A stretch of DNA of 64,000 nucleotides from Qingrenia yutianensis (GTDB lineage: Bacteria > Bacillota > Clostridia > UMGS1810). The stretch lies in NCBI RefSeq assembly GCF_014385105.1, contig NZ_JACRTE010000005.1, forward strand, positions 62,001 to 126,000, read 5' to 3'. How positions within the stretch are numbered: the first letter of the stretch is position 1; every line of letters starts with the position of its first letter. This document shows, one piece after another, positions 7,431 through 16,097 of this stretch. Made by a program: the position numbers and the translations under genes. The notes beneath the pieces were generated by a model. That model saw nothing but the letters and a program-made list of their open reading frames with translations, was not told the DNA's origin and ran no database searches.

Positions 7431-8429
7431 TTAAACTATTTCGTCTTTTTTATCGCGTTTCATAAGGCTGATTACCGCGTCTTTGGGCGGTAAATTTTCA
7501 AAAAGCACTTCGTAAGCCTTGTGAATTATCGGCATTTCGACATTCATTTTCTTTGAAAGTTCGTACGCCGCGTGCGACGAATAAACGCCCTCAACCACCA
7601 TATGCACCTCGTCCAGCGCCTGTTTAAGCGTCTTTCCCTCGCCGATAAGTATTCCGGCGCGCCTGTTGCGCGAATGCATACTCGTACAGGTAACGATAAG
7701 GTCGCCTATTCCGGCAAGTCCGTAAAACGTGCTTTCGTTTGCGCCCATTTTTGTGCCGAGGCGCGCGATTTCTTTAATTCCGCGCGTCATAAGCGCCGCT
7801 TTTGTGTTGTCGCCGAACCCTATTCCGTCGGTGATGCCGGCGCAAAGCGCAATAACGTTTTTAAGCGCACCGCCAAGTTCAACGCCTAAAATATCGTCGT
7901 TTGTGTAAACTCTGAAATATTCGCACATAAAAATTTCCTGAACGAATTTCGCCGTATCGCTTACCTTGCAGGCGGCAACAATCGCCGTGGGGACCTTGCG
8001 CGCAACTTCTTCGGCGTGCGACGGACCCGAAAGCGCAACGGGTATGCAGTTTTTTATTTCTTCTTCGGCAATTTCAGACATTGTTTTAAGCGTTTTGTCC
8101 TCCAGGCCTTTCGACAAAATCACAAGCGGAGTGCCTTTTTTCACATAGTCCGCCATAGCCTTTGCCGTACTTCTCACCGCGCGCGACGGCACGGCAAGCA
8201 CGATTAAATCTTTATCGCAAACGCACGAAATATCGCACGTTAAGTGAATTTTTCCGCTTATTTTAACGCCGGGCAGAAATTCTTTGTTTTCGCCGTTTTT
8301 TTCTATGGCGCTTCGTTCTTCTTCTTTCCACGACCAAAGCGTAACGTCGTTGCCGTTTGAGCAAAGCATAACCGCAACCGCACAGCCCCAGCCTCCCGAG
8401 CCTATAACCGCAATTTTTTTACCGTTCAT
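7431..8429 (-). CDS. gpsA: Glycerol-3-phosphate dehydrogenase [NAD(P)+]
   Basis: Reduces dihydroxyacetone phosphate to sn-glycerol-3-phosphate for phospholipid synthesis. It has 332 residues. The Rossmann motif is IGSGGWGCAVAVML (about residues 7-20). The substrate region is LGGALKNVIALCAGI, with the family Lys, and the C-terminal signature is GLAGIGDLIVTCTSMHSRNR. ATG at 8429 follows GGAGGAAAAG; an open frame extends 32 codons further upstream but lies inside plsY. The ATG overlaps the plsY stop (ATGA). The neighbouring acyltransferase PlsY uses its product, so the pair forms one lipid-precursor unit. Confidence 0.97.
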   Translation of the reverse strand: MNGKKIAVIGSGGWGCAVAVMLCSNGNDVTLWSWKEEERSAIEKNGENKEFLPGVKISGKIHLTCDISCVCDKDLIVLAVPSRAVRSTAKAMADYVKKGTPLVILSKGLEDKTLKTMSEIAEEEIKNCIPVALSGPSHAEEVARKVPTAIVAACKVSDTAKFVQEIFMCEYFRVYTNDDILGVELGGALKNVIALCAGITDGIGFGDNTKAALMTRGIKEIARLGTKMGANESTFYGLAGIGDLIVTCTSMHSRNRRAGILIGEGKTLKQALDEVHMVVEGVYSSHAAYELSKKMNVEMPIIHKAYEVLFENLPPKDAVISLMKRDKKDEIV

Positions 8430-9061
8430 CTTTTCCTCCTGCCGAGCTTTGATTCCGTTCCGTGCGCAAGCCTCACAATGTTTCCGCGGTGACGGTAAAT
8501 GATAAGACCCGCAAGCAGAACGCACAAAACCACAAATCCCAAATCGTCGGTGCGGAAAAATACCGCAAGCGCCGCCGCGATAAACGCACCCATAACCGAA
8601 CCGAGCGAAACGTATTTTGTCGCCGCCATAATAAGAATTGAAATAACAAGCGTTGCAAGACCGACAAACGGGTCGAGCATAATTATAACGGTGATTGACG
8701 TAAGCACGCCTTTACCGCCCTTAAACTTAAAGTAAACAGGGAAATTATGCCCCAAAACCGCAAAAAATGCCGCAAAATATGTAACGCTCCTTAAATCGGG
8801 GAGATGTGCATTTTTAAAGCAAAAATACACAAGACGCACCAAAAGTATCGCGATAACGCCCTTCAGCGCGTCGCCCAGAACCGTGATTGCCGCCGCTTTT
8901 TTGCCGTATGTGCGCAGAATATTCGTCGCGCCTGCGTTATGACTTCCGTAGTTGCGCACATCATCATTATATAGAATTTTCGACACAAGTATGCCTGTGT
9001 TTATACTGCCCAAAAGATAAGATATAACCGAAAATGCGAAATAAATCAAAAAATCAGTCAT
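8426..9061 (-). CDS. plsY: Acyl-phosphate:glycerol-3-phosphate acyltransferase
   Basis: An integral membrane enzyme of 211 residues that transfers an acyl group from acyl-phosphate to glycerol-3-phosphate, the first step of phospholipid synthesis. Five to seven hydrophobic segments are visible. The conserved motifs are SHNAGATNILRTYGK (about residues 39-53), NFPVYFKFKGGKGVLTS with the glycine-rich phosphate loop, and the C-terminal HRGNIVRL motif. The start is ATG at 9061, which has GAGGAG 6 nt upstream. It overlaps the der stop by 8 bp and the gpsA start by 4 bp, which points to translational coupling. Confidence 0.96.
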   Translation of the reverse strand: MTDFLIYFAFSVISYLLGSINTGILVSKILYNDDVRNYGSHNAGATNILRTYGKKAAAITVLGDALKGVIAILLVRLVYFCFKNAHLPDLRSVTYFAAFFAVLGHNFPVYFKFKGGKGVLTSITVIIMLDPFVGLATLVISILIMAATKYVSLGSVMGAFIAAALAVFFRTDDLGFVVLCVLLAGLIIYRHRGNIVRLAHGTESKLGRRKR

Positions 9062-10382
9062 TTTTTTCTCCTCTTTCACGGATAATAAACTTCACGGGAG
9101 TGCCGTTTAAATTAAACGCCTCGCGGATTTTATTCTCGATATAGCGCACATATGAAAAATGCGCAAGCTCCTTGTCGTTTACAAAAAGTATAAACGTGGG
9201 CGGACGGGTTGATGCCTGTGTGATGTAGTAAATTTTGAGCCGTCTGCCCTTGTCCGACGGAGGCTGAACCATACTCGTAGCGTCATTTAAAACGTCGTTT
9301 AAAACGCCCGTGGGAATACGCACAGCATTCTGCGCATTTACAAATTTGATAAGCTCAAAAAGCTTGTTTAAGCGGAGTCCCGTTTTCGCCGACACAAATT
9401 CCGACGGCGCATACTGCATAAACGGCAAACCGTTTAAAACGTCGTTTTTAAAATTTTTCATCGTGTTGGTTTCTTTTTCAACCAAATCCCACTTATTTAC
9501 AACGACAATGCTCGCCTTGCCTGCATTGTGCGCGTAACCTGCAATTTTCGAGTCCTGCTCGGTCACGCCCTCTGTAGCGTCAATCATCACCAAAACAACG
9601 TCGCAGCGGTCAATCGCGGCAAGCGAACGTATAACGCTGTAACGTTCAATGTTTTCCTCAATTTTGCCTTTTTTTCTCATTCCGGCGGTATCGACAAACA
9701 AATATTTCTGACCGTCACGCTCGTAATATGTGTCAATCGCGTCGCGCGTCGTGCCGGCAACGTTGCTGACAATAACCCTCTTTTCGCCGAGAATTGTGTT
9801 AATCAGCGAGGATTTTCCGACGTTCGGCTTTCCGATAACCGCAACTTTTATAATATCTTCCTCAATTTCGTCGGTCTTTGAAAAATCAACGTACGAATAA
9901 ACCTTATCCAAAAGGTCGCCCACGCCAAGACCGTGAATTGACGACACCGCAACAGGCTCGTCAAGACCGAGATTGAAAAATTCATAGTATTCCATCGGCA
10001 CGTCGCCGGGAGAATCGGATTTGTTGCACACCAAAACGACGGGCTTTTTCGACTTTTGAAGCATAGCCGCAACGTCCGCGTCCGCCGCGGTAAGACCATC
10101 CTTTATATCAACCATAAAAATTACAACGTCCGCCATTTCGATTGCAAGATTTGCCTGATTTCGCATTTCGGTCAAAATCTCGCTGTCGTTTTTCGGCTCG
10201 ATACCGCCCGTGTCGATAAGCGTGAATTTTTTACCGCTCCACTCGCCGTCCGCAAAAATTCTGTCGCGCGTAACACCCGGAGTGTCCTCGACAATGGAAA
10301 TTCTCTGCCCTATAATTTTGTTAAAAAGCGTCGATTTTCCAACGTTAGGTCTGCCCACAATGGCAAATATGGGTTTAGACAT
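9054..10382 (-). CDS. der: Ribosome assembly GTPase Der (EngA)
   Basis: A tandem GTPase of 442 residues needed for 50S subunit maturation. The first G domain has GRPNVGKSTLFN (about residues 9-20), DTGGIEP and NKSD; the second has GKPNVGKSSLIN (about residues 182-193), DTAGMRKKG and NKWD. A C-terminal KH-like domain follows. Of three consecutive ATGs, the third (10382) has the best spacing to AGGAGG, 7 nt. The gene follows the DUF512 gene by 15 bp, a neighbour pair common in clostridia. Confidence 0.97.
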   Translation of the reverse strand: MSKPIFAIVGRPNVGKSTLFNKIIGQRISIVEDTPGVTRDRIFADGEWSGKKFTLIDTGGIEPKNDSEILTEMRNQANLAIEMADVVIFMVDIKDGLTAADADVAAMLQKSKKPVVLVCNKSDSPGDVPMEYYEFFNLGLDEPVAVSSIHGLGVGDLLDKVYSYVDFSKTDEIEEDIIKVAVIGKPNVGKSSLINTILGEKRVIVSNVAGTTRDAIDTYYERDGQKYLFVDTAGMRKKGKIEENIERYSVIRSLAAIDRCDVVLVMIDATEGVTEQDSKIAGYAHNAGKASIVVVNKWDLVEKETNTMKNFKNDVLNGLPFMQYAPSEFVSAKTGLRLNKLFELIKFVNAQNAVRIPTGVLNDVLNDATSMVQPPSDKGRRLKIYYITQASTRPPTFILFVNDKELAHFSYVRYIENKIREAFNLNGTPVKFIIRERGEKND

Positions 10383-10397
10383 CATCATTCCTCCTTT

Positions 10398-11702
10398 TTA
10401 CATCATCAGGCAGTCCAAAAGGTCTGCGCCGTCGTTTTTCACCAGCACAACCTTAACGTTAAGCTCTTTTTCAACGTCGCAAATTCTGTAATCGTCCAAA
10501 AAGAGGTCACTGCCCGGTTTTATCATAGAGTCGGACAAAAGAAGCACTTCGCCCGAAATTTTTCCTTTAAGCTGATTTATAATATCGCGTCCGCACAAAA
10601 GCCCCGTAACGGTGATTTTGTTTCCGAAAAAATCGTTGCGGATTTTAAAAGTTTCGCAGTTTGTGTTTTGAATTTCGTCGGCTCTGTCCTTGAATTTTTT
10701 AATGTAGTCATATGCAATAACCGACGTTGCAAGCGACTTTTTTTGAGGTTTTTTTCCGCTCGGCGAAAAAAATTCAACCGCGGTGTAAAACTCCTCTTCA
10801 AAACAAGTCATAAGCCCCACGCCGTTTTCAATCTGCGGAAACGTTTCGTAATGCTCATACGGCGGAAGTTCGCGTTTTGCCGAAATATAAAATTCGTCCG
10901 CAAGATACACAAGGCTTGTGCCGTATTTTTTCTTAAATCTTTTCTGATACGGCGTAACAAGGTCAATCACATCGCCCGCCGTTTTTTCATCAAAACTTTC
11001 AAGCGGAAAAAGTCCTTTTCTGTATGCACTCACACCTACAGGAACGATTGAAACGCTCATAATTGCCGGGAAAAGCTTTTCCAAATCACAGATTGATTTT
11101 TCAAGGTATTTACCGTCGTTTATGCCCTTGCAGAGCACAATCTGCGCGTTCATACGAATACCGCCGTCCTTGAATTTGTGCATAATATCAAGAATTTTAT
11201 CGGCAAAGCGGTTGTTTAACATCTTTTTCCGCAATTCGCCGTCGGTGGTATGAACCGAAACGTTTATCGGACTTATTTTAAGACGCACAATTCTTTCAAT
11301 ATCTTTGTCGTTCAAATTTGTAAGCGTGACATAGTTTCCCTGCAAAAACGACAGCCTCACGTCGTCGTCTTTAAAGTGCATAGTCGCGCGCATATTGGGC
11401 GGAAGCTGGTCCATAAAGCAGAAAATGCACTTGTTTCTGCACTCCCTCGGCTTGTCGATAAGCTGATTTTCAAATTCAACGCCGAACGGCTCGAAATCGT
11501 CGTTGTAAATCTCGATTTCTTCAACCTCGCCGTCCTTTTTCTCCACCGTGACAACGTAATAATCGTTTGACGTAAGATACTTAAAATCTATAAAATCGCA
11601 TATTTCTTTGCCGTCAATCATAGTTATTACATCGCCCGGCTCAATATATGCGTCGTATGCTATTGAATTTTCAATTACGCTTTTAACCTTCGCAATTCCC
11701 AT
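10398..11702 (-). CDS. DUF512 protein: PDZ plus radical-SAM-like domain
   Basis: A 434-residue conserved clostridial protein of unknown reaction. An N-terminal PDZ-like segment (about residues 1-60, IEPGDVITMIDGKEICDF) is followed by CRNKCIFCFMDQLP (about residues 88-101), a CxxxCxxC cluster motif of radical-SAM type, then a TIM-barrel-like region and the C-terminal DUF512 domain. The cluster motif suggests an Fe-S radical enzyme, but no substrate is known to me. It sits directly upstream of der and 21 bp after the phosphatase gene, in the same probable operon. Confidence 0.9.
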   Translation of the reverse strand: MGIAKVKSVIENSIAYDAYIEPGDVITMIDGKEICDFIDFKYLTSNDYYVVTVEKKDGEVEEIEIYNDDFEPFGVEFENQLIDKPRECRNKCIFCFMDQLPPNMRATMHFKDDDVRLSFLQGNYVTLTNLNDKDIERIVRLKISPINVSVHTTDGELRKKMLNNRFADKILDIMHKFKDGGIRMNAQIVLCKGINDGKYLEKSICDLEKLFPAIMSVSIVPVGVSAYRKGLFPLESFDEKTAGDVIDLVTPYQKRFKKKYGTSLVYLADEFYISAKRELPPYEHYETFPQIENGVGLMTCFEEEFYTAVEFFSPSGKKPQKKSLATSVIAYDYIKKFKDRADEIQNTNCETFKIRNDFFGNKITVTGLLCGRDIINQLKGKISGEVLLLSDSMIKPGSDLFLDDYRICDVEKELNVKVVLVKNDGADLLDCLMM

Positions 11703-11723
11703 AAAATTCCTCTTAAAATTTAA

Positions 11724-12386
11724 TCATTCACCGAGAAAAAACGCACGCAAATCGTCCACGGTTTTCGCAATATACACAGTCTTATACTTGCGCAGTTCCT
11801 CGTATGTACCGTAGCCGTATTCCACGGCAACTGCGTCAATGCCCACATATTCCGCGCCCATAAGGTCAAATTTCGTGTCGCCGATCAGCACCGCCTCGCT
11901 TTTGTCGGCAATGCCTGCCATTTTTATGGTGTTTTCCAGCACAGCCTCTTTTGTTGCGCGCGACGAGTCGAACGACGCCGCGTCCATACGGGTGAAATAC
12001 TTTGAAATGCCGAAATAGTTTAAAATTTTAACGCAGAAATCGGTCGGCTTTGACGAACCGAGCAAAATAATATATCCGGCGCCGTGCATATCTTTAATGA
12101 GAGTGTCTATCCCGCCAAAAAGCCTGTCCCATTCAAGCATACCTTTTTCGCGGTAGAGAGCGCGGTAATATTCAAGCGCCCTGTCCGACTCCTCCTCCGT
12201 CATACCGAACTGACCGATAAACGACTCTTTAAGAGGCGGACCTACAACGCGCAGTTTTGTGTGGTCGGGCACTTCCTTGCCGAATTTTGAAAGCGCATAG
12301 TTAAAGCATCTTTGAACACCGTAGGCAGAATCGGTAATGGTGCCGTCCAAGTCAAAAATAATGTATTTGTATTTTGTTTTTTTCAT
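11724..12386 (-). CDS. HAD-superfamily hydrolase, phosphoglycolate phosphatase-like
   Basis: A 220-residue cytosolic phosphatase with a four-helix cap. HAD motif I, IIFDLDGTITDSAYG (about residues 9-23), holds the nucleophile Asp and acid/base Asp. Motif II is LLGSSKP, the motif III Lys lies near RATKEAV, and motif IV is IGDTKFDLMGA. It resembles Gph/PpaX-type phosphatases acting on small phosphate esters; the substrate cannot be read from sequence. A ribosome site (AAGGAG) precedes ATG 12386. It is the first gene of the HAD-DUF512-der-plsY-gpsA run. I see no clear promoter in the roughly 60 bp before it, so weak read-through from rpmF is possible. Confidence 0.88.
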   Translation of the reverse strand: MKKTKYKYIIFDLDGTITDSAYGVQRCFNYALSKFGKEVPDHTKLRVVGPPLKESFIGQFGMTEEESDRALEYYRALYREKGMLEWDRLFGGIDTLIKDMHGAGYIILLGSSKPTDFCVKILNYFGISKYFTRMDAASFDSSRATKEAVLENTIKMAGIADKSEAVLIGDTKFDLMGAEYVGIDAVAVEYGYGTYEELRKYKTVYIAKTVDDLRAFFLGE

Positions 12387-12445
12387 ATATACGCTCCTTG
12401 GTTTTCACGTTTTTCGGCGCAATGACAATTTATCCCGTAAATAGT

Positions 12446-12478
12446 ACAAAAGCAACCCGTCCGAAAAGGACAGGTTGC
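12446..12478 (-). terminator. Terminator of DUF177-rpmF
   Basis: Arms GCAACCCGTCC (12452-12462) and GGACAGGTTGC (12468-12478) pair over 11 positions, one a G-U wobble in the minus-strand RNA, with a 5-nt loop and a following TTTTGT. Confidence 0.85.
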
Positions 12479-12541
12479 CGTTATGCGCCAAAAAACAGAC
12501 CTTACGACAAACGTTAAACCGCTCGTCTCACGTCACAAAAA

Positions 12542-12718
12542 TTATTGAGCTTTGATAACCTCGCTGTCTTTGTAAAAACCGCAGGCTTTGCACGCTCTGT
12601 GCGGCAATTTAAACTCCTGACATTTCGGACACTTTACCAAACCGGGCAACGCCAATTTCCAGTTTGCTCTTCTTTTATTTTTTCTGGCTTTAGATGTTTT
12701 TCTTTTAGGTACTGCCAT
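12542..12718 (-). CDS. rpmF: 50S ribosomal protein L32
   Basis: A 58-residue ribosomal protein. The N-terminus MAVPKRKTSKARKNKRRA is the classic L32 start, and two CxxC pairs (CPKC and CKAC) form the zinc ribbon of the Zn-containing form. GGAGG lies upstream of ATG 12718. It follows the DUF177 gene by 45 bp, the usual bacterial order. The Cys-containing form is the one replaced under zinc limitation in some bacteria; no Cys-free paralogue is visible in this window. Confidence 0.97.
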   Translation of the reverse strand: MAVPKRKTSKARKNKRRANWKLALPGLVKCPKCQEFKLPHRACKACGFYKDSEVIKAQ

Positions 12719-12763
12719 CTGTTTCCACCTCCTAAAAATACTGCTCGGAAAACTATTCCGTAA

Positions 12764-13252
12764 TTATTTTTTAAAATTCAAAAGTGCGGCCATTCGAGGG
12801 TCAATGTCGTCGTCACCGCAAGTGCATTCGCCTTTGTTTAAGTTTTGTCCACATTTTTGACAAAGACCTTTGCAATCGTCTTTGCAAATAAAACTTATCG
12901 GAAGGTTCATATACAAATGCTGTAAAACAACATCGCTTAAGTCGATTTCGCTGCCGCAAAGCGTGCAGACGTCATCGGACGCACCGTTTTTAACGAAAGT
13001 TTCGTTTATGTCATATGAAAAATCAACGCCGAAATTTTCAAGGCATTTTGCACATTCGGTTTCAAAGCGCGTGTCGGCTTTGAGCGAAAGCACAACGCTG
13101 CCGCCTATGTTTTCCGCCGTTCCGCACACCGAAACAGGCTTTGTGAAACGCAGGAAATTTCCGTTAAACTCCGCATTTTCAAGCGCAATATCCGCACTTA
13201 TCTTTTTGCTTTGTCCGTCCGATACAAGTATATCGGAAACATCAATTTTCAT
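12764..13252 (-). CDS. DUF177 (YceD-like) protein
   Basis: A 162-residue member of the YceD/DUF177 family, encoded just upstream of rpmF in most bacteria and linked to 23S rRNA accumulation. The family region CAKCLENFGVDFSYDINETF (about residues 70-89) carries the conserved C-x-x-C-L. The C-terminus has further Cys pairs (CKDDCKGLCQKCGQNLN), the family signature GLCxxCGxxLN. ATG 13252 is preferred over the ATG 15 nt upstream because GAGGTG lies between them at the right spacing. It is the first gene of the DUF177-rpmF operon, with a consensus promoter. Confidence 0.93.
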   Translation of the reverse strand: MKIDVSDILVSDGQSKKISADIALENAEFNGNFLRFTKPVSVCGTAENIGGSVVLSLKADTRFETECAKCLENFGVDFSYDINETFVKNGASDDVCTLCGSEIDLSDVVLQHLYMNLPISFICKDDCKGLCQKCGQNLNKGECTCGDDDIDPRMAALLNFKK

Positions 13253-13276
13253 ATCACACCTCGACATAACAAATCA

Positions 13277-13305
13277 ATTATACATTTTTATACCTGATTT
13301 GTCAA
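13277..13305 (-). promoter_or_regulatory. Consensus promoter of DUF177-rpmF
   Basis: The minus strand reads TTGACA (13305-13300), a 17-bp spacer and TATAAT (13282-13277), 25 bp before the DUF177 start. Confidence 0.88.
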
Positions 13306-13334
13306 GATTTTTTTATCAATATTTTTTAAGTATT

Positions 13335-14531
13335 TTATTTTACGAGTCTTGCGGTATCCTCGGCAATCATAAGTTCTTCGTTTGTGGGAATAACCCAAAC
13401 CTTAACTTTTGAATTGGGAGTGCTTATGCATCTCTCGTCTTTTCTTCTTTCGGAATTGATTTTTTCGTCAAGCTCAACGCCGAGATAAGTAAGCGATTTT
13501 GCAACCGCATCTCTTATGATAACGGTGTTTTCGCCGATACCTGCCGTGAACACAATCGCGTCAACGCCGTTCATAGCCGCCGCGTATGCACCTATGTATT
13601 TAACAACTCTGTAAATGAACATATCGAGCGCAAGTTTTGCCATTTCGTTGCCGTTTTCCGCCGCGTCCTCCAAATCTCTGAAGTCGCTGCTTACCTTTGA
13701 AATACCGAGAACGCCCGATTTTTTGTTGAGAATATTCAAAACCTCGTCAACCGTTTTGTTTTCTTTGTTTGCGATATACTGAACAACCGCAGGGTCAACG
13801 TCACCGCTTCGGGTTCCCATTACAAGACCCTCCAAAGGAGTAAGACCCATACTTGTGTCAACGCATTTTCCGCCGATTGACGCCGAAATGCTCGAACCGT
13901 TTCCGAGGTGGCAAACGATAACTTTGCCTTTTTCCTTGTCAAGACCGATAACCTCAAGCGCTCTGTTTGCAACGAAGTTGTGGCTTATGCCGTGAAAACC
14001 GTATCTTCTTATAGCATATTTTTCATAGTATTCGTAAGGAATAGCGTATGTATAAACTTTTTTGTCCATCGACTGACCGAAAGCGGTGTCGAATACCGCA
14101 ACCTGCGGTGTGCCGGGCATTGCTTTTTCGCAAGCCTCAATACCGGTAAGGTTTGCCGGATTGTGCAAAGGTCCGAGGTCGAAACAATCTCTGATAACCT
14201 TTTTAACGTCGTCCGTCACTATTGTGGACGCGCTGTAATATTTACCGCCGTGGAGCACTCTGTGGCCTACCGCGTCGATTTCGTTCATCGACGAAATAAC
14301 GCCGTATTCTTTCGATGTCAAAGCATCTATAACCATTTTGATAGCATCGGAATGGTCTTTCATATCTTTAACGAGCTCATATTCGGGTTTGCCGTCCGCT
14401 TTCTGCGAAATTTTCGAGCCTTCAATTCCTATTCTTTCACAAATACCTTTTGCCAATACCTCTTTTTTCTCAATATCTATAAACTGATATTTAAGCGAGG
14501 AACTTCCTGCGTTTATAACCAAAATTTTCAA
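13335..14531 (-). CDS. ackA: Acetate kinase
   Basis: Makes ATP and acetate from acetyl-phosphate, the energy-yielding end of acetate fermentation. It has 398 residues. ASKHA-fold motifs include the N-terminal KILVINAGSSSLKYQ, HRVLHGGKYY, the catalytic-Arg region, VFDTAFGQSM, IRRYGFHGISH, CHLGNGSSISA and FTAGIGEN. I prefer the TTG at 14531: it sits about 9 nt after AAGGA and gives the standard family N-terminus. The ATG three codons upstream touches the ribosome site. It lies 46 bp after pta, with which it forms an operon. I see no clear terminator after it. Confidence 0.95.
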   Translation of the reverse strand: MKILVINAGSSSLKYQFIDIEKKEVLAKGICERIGIEGSKISQKADGKPEYELVKDMKDHSDAIKMVIDALTSKEYGVISSMNEIDAVGHRVLHGGKYYSASTIVTDDVKKVIRDCFDLGPLHNPANLTGIEACEKAMPGTPQVAVFDTAFGQSMDKKVYTYAIPYEYYEKYAIRRYGFHGISHNFVANRALEVIGLDKEKGKVIVCHLGNGSSISASIGGKCVDTSMGLTPLEGLVMGTRSGDVDPAVVQYIANKENKTVDEVLNILNKKSGVLGISKVSSDFRDLEDAAENGNEMAKLALDMFIYRVVKYIGAYAAAMNGVDAIVFTAGIGENTVIIRDAVAKSLTYLGVELDEKINSERRKDERCISTPNSKVKVWVIPTNEELMIAEDTARLVK

Positions 14532-14577
14532 CAAAATCATTCCTTTTTATAATTCCTTTTTATAATATTAAAATCAA

Positions 14578-15576
14578 TTATTTCGCCTGCGCCTGAACGC
14601 AAGTGATTGCAACAACACCGACAATATCTTCCGCACTGCATCCGCGCGACAAATCGTTTATCGGCATTGCAATACCCTGTGTAACCGGGCCGTATGCTTC
14701 TGCTTTTGCAAGACGCTGAACAAGCTTGTATCCGATGTTTCCCGCATCGAGGTCGGGGAATACCAAAACGTTTGCCTTGCCTGCAACGGGCGAATTGGGA
14801 GCTTTCGATGCGCCGACCGACGGAACGATTGCGGCGTCAAGCTGAAGTTCGCCGTCTAGTTTTAATTCGGGAGCGTTTTCTTTTGCAATTCTGACAGCCT
14901 CAACAACTTTGTCAACGTCAGCGTGCTTTGCACTGCCCATTGACGAGTGAGAAAGAAGTGCAACTCTCGGCTCTTTTTCAACCAAAAGTTCAAACGATTC
15001 CGCAGCACACTGTGCGATTGCCGCAAGCTTTTCGGAATCGGGGTTCTGTTCAAGACCGCAGTCCGCAAACACAAACACGCCGTTTTCGCCGTATTCGCAG
15101 TTCGGAACAACCATAACAAAGAAGGACGAAACAAGCTTAACGCCCGGTTTCGTTTTTATAATCTGAAGGCTCGGACGGAGTGTGTTTGCCGTTGAATGGC
15201 ACGCACCCGAAACAACGCCGTCTGCGTCGCCGGCTTTAACCATAAGGCAGGCATAATACATATAATCGCCGAGCGCGGTTTTCTTCGCGTCCTCATATGT
15301 AAGACCTTTATTTTTTCGAAGTTCAACAAAAAGATTTAAGTAATCCTCGGTTTTTTCGTATGTAAACGGATTGATGATTTTAGCCTTTGAAATGTCAAGA
15401 CCCTCGCTGTTTTTTGCAATTTCCTCCTCCGTGCCGATGATTATAAGGTTTGCAATATCCTCTTTCAAAACCTGTGCCGCCGCCTCAAACGTACGTCTGT
15501 CCATAGACTCGGGCAGTACAATAGTTTTTTTGTCCTGTTTTGCTCTCTCCTTGATTTTCTCAATAAAACTGCTCAT
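14578..15576 (-). CDS. pta: Phosphate acetyltransferase
   Basis: Converts acetyl-CoA and phosphate to acetyl-phosphate, the substrate of the adjacent acetate kinase. It has 332 residues, the short single-domain form. Family signatures include the N-terminal IVLPESMDRRTFEAA, DGVVSGACHSTANTLRP (about residues 125-141), FVFADCGLEQNP and LVFPDLDAGNIGYKL near the C-terminus. The start at ATG 15576 follows GAGAGGAAG by 7 nt. Its promoter is at 15617-15645. Together with ackA it points to acetate as a major fermentation product. Confidence 0.97.
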   Translation of the reverse strand: MSSFIEKIKERAKQDKKTIVLPESMDRRTFEAAAQVLKEDIANLIIIGTEEEIAKNSEGLDISKAKIINPFTYEKTEDYLNLFVELRKNKGLTYEDAKKTALGDYMYYACLMVKAGDADGVVSGACHSTANTLRPSLQIIKTKPGVKLVSSFFVMVVPNCEYGENGVFVFADCGLEQNPDSEKLAAIAQCAAESFELLVEKEPRVALLSHSSMGSAKHADVDKVVEAVRIAKENAPELKLDGELQLDAAIVPSVGASKAPNSPVAGKANVLVFPDLDAGNIGYKLVQRLAKAEAYGPVTQGIAMPINDLSRGCSAEDIVGVVAITCVQAQAK

Positions 15577-15616
15577 TTTTAAACTTCCTCTCACACTAAT
15601 TTAGACATATATTTAC

Positions 15617-15645
15617 ATTATAATACTTTTTCCGCCGTTTTACAA
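15617..15645 (-). promoter_or_regulatory. Promoter of pta-ackA
   Basis: The minus strand reads TTGTAA (15645-15640), a 17-bp spacer and TATAAT (15622-15617), about 40 bp before the pta start. Confidence 0.75.
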
Positions 15646-15652
15646 GATATTT

Positions 15653-16096
15653 TTAACAAATATTTGCACTTTTAATAAGTTTTTCAAATTCATATGCAAA
15701 TTTTATGTCATTTTCACTGTTTCTTTTCTTTGCGCCGCCGGTTGATTTGCCGGCACGGCGCATTTTTTTGCCTATATGCCTCTCAAACAAAAGCATATCA
15801 ATATTTTCGTTTGTGTAAACAAGACCGTTCTGATTTATGCACATAGCACCCCGTCCCAGCGCAAGCGCCGCCACGCCGTAATCCTGCGTAATTGCAATAT
15901 CGCCCTTTTCAAGCTTGTTTGCAAGGGCAATATCCACACTGTCGCTCGCCTTGTCAACGGTGAAAATTTTTGCATAATCGCTTTTTAAAATGTGGCTTGT
16001 GTCGCAGAACATCAAAACCTCAATACCGTATTTTTTTGCAGTCCGAACCGCAATTTCCTTTACGGGACAGGCGTCCGCGTCAATTAGAATTTTCAT
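15653..16096 (-). CDS. DUF188 (YaiI/YqxD) family protein
   Basis: A 147-residue protein of the YaiI/YqxD family with a PIN-like NYN fold and no established function. It starts MKILIDADACPVKEIAVRTA, with the family's conserved Asp pair and Cys. ITQDYGVAALALGRGA (about residues 74-89) and the basic tail KKMRRAGKSTGGAKKR match the family. It starts one base after the stop of the DUF624 gene, so the two are probably co-transcribed; its ribosome site is weak. The family is suspected to be nuclease-like, but this is unproven. Confidence 0.92.
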   Translation of the reverse strand: MKILIDADACPVKEIAVRTAKKYGIEVLMFCDTSHILKSDYAKIFTVDKASDSVDIALANKLEKGDIAITQDYGVAALALGRGAMCINQNGLVYTNENIDMLLFERHIGKKMRRAGKSTGGAKKRNSENDIKFAYEFEKLIKSANIC

Positions 16097-16097
16097 A

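Noticed and set aside
10056..11051. Long open frame on the plus strand, 331 codons
   Set aside because: It lies antisense to der and the DUF512 gene, is rich in Arg, Phe, His and Asn in the manner of a shadow frame, and has no ribosome site.
13908..14552. Open plus-strand frame of 214 codons
   Set aside because: It is antisense to acetate kinase, a certain gene.
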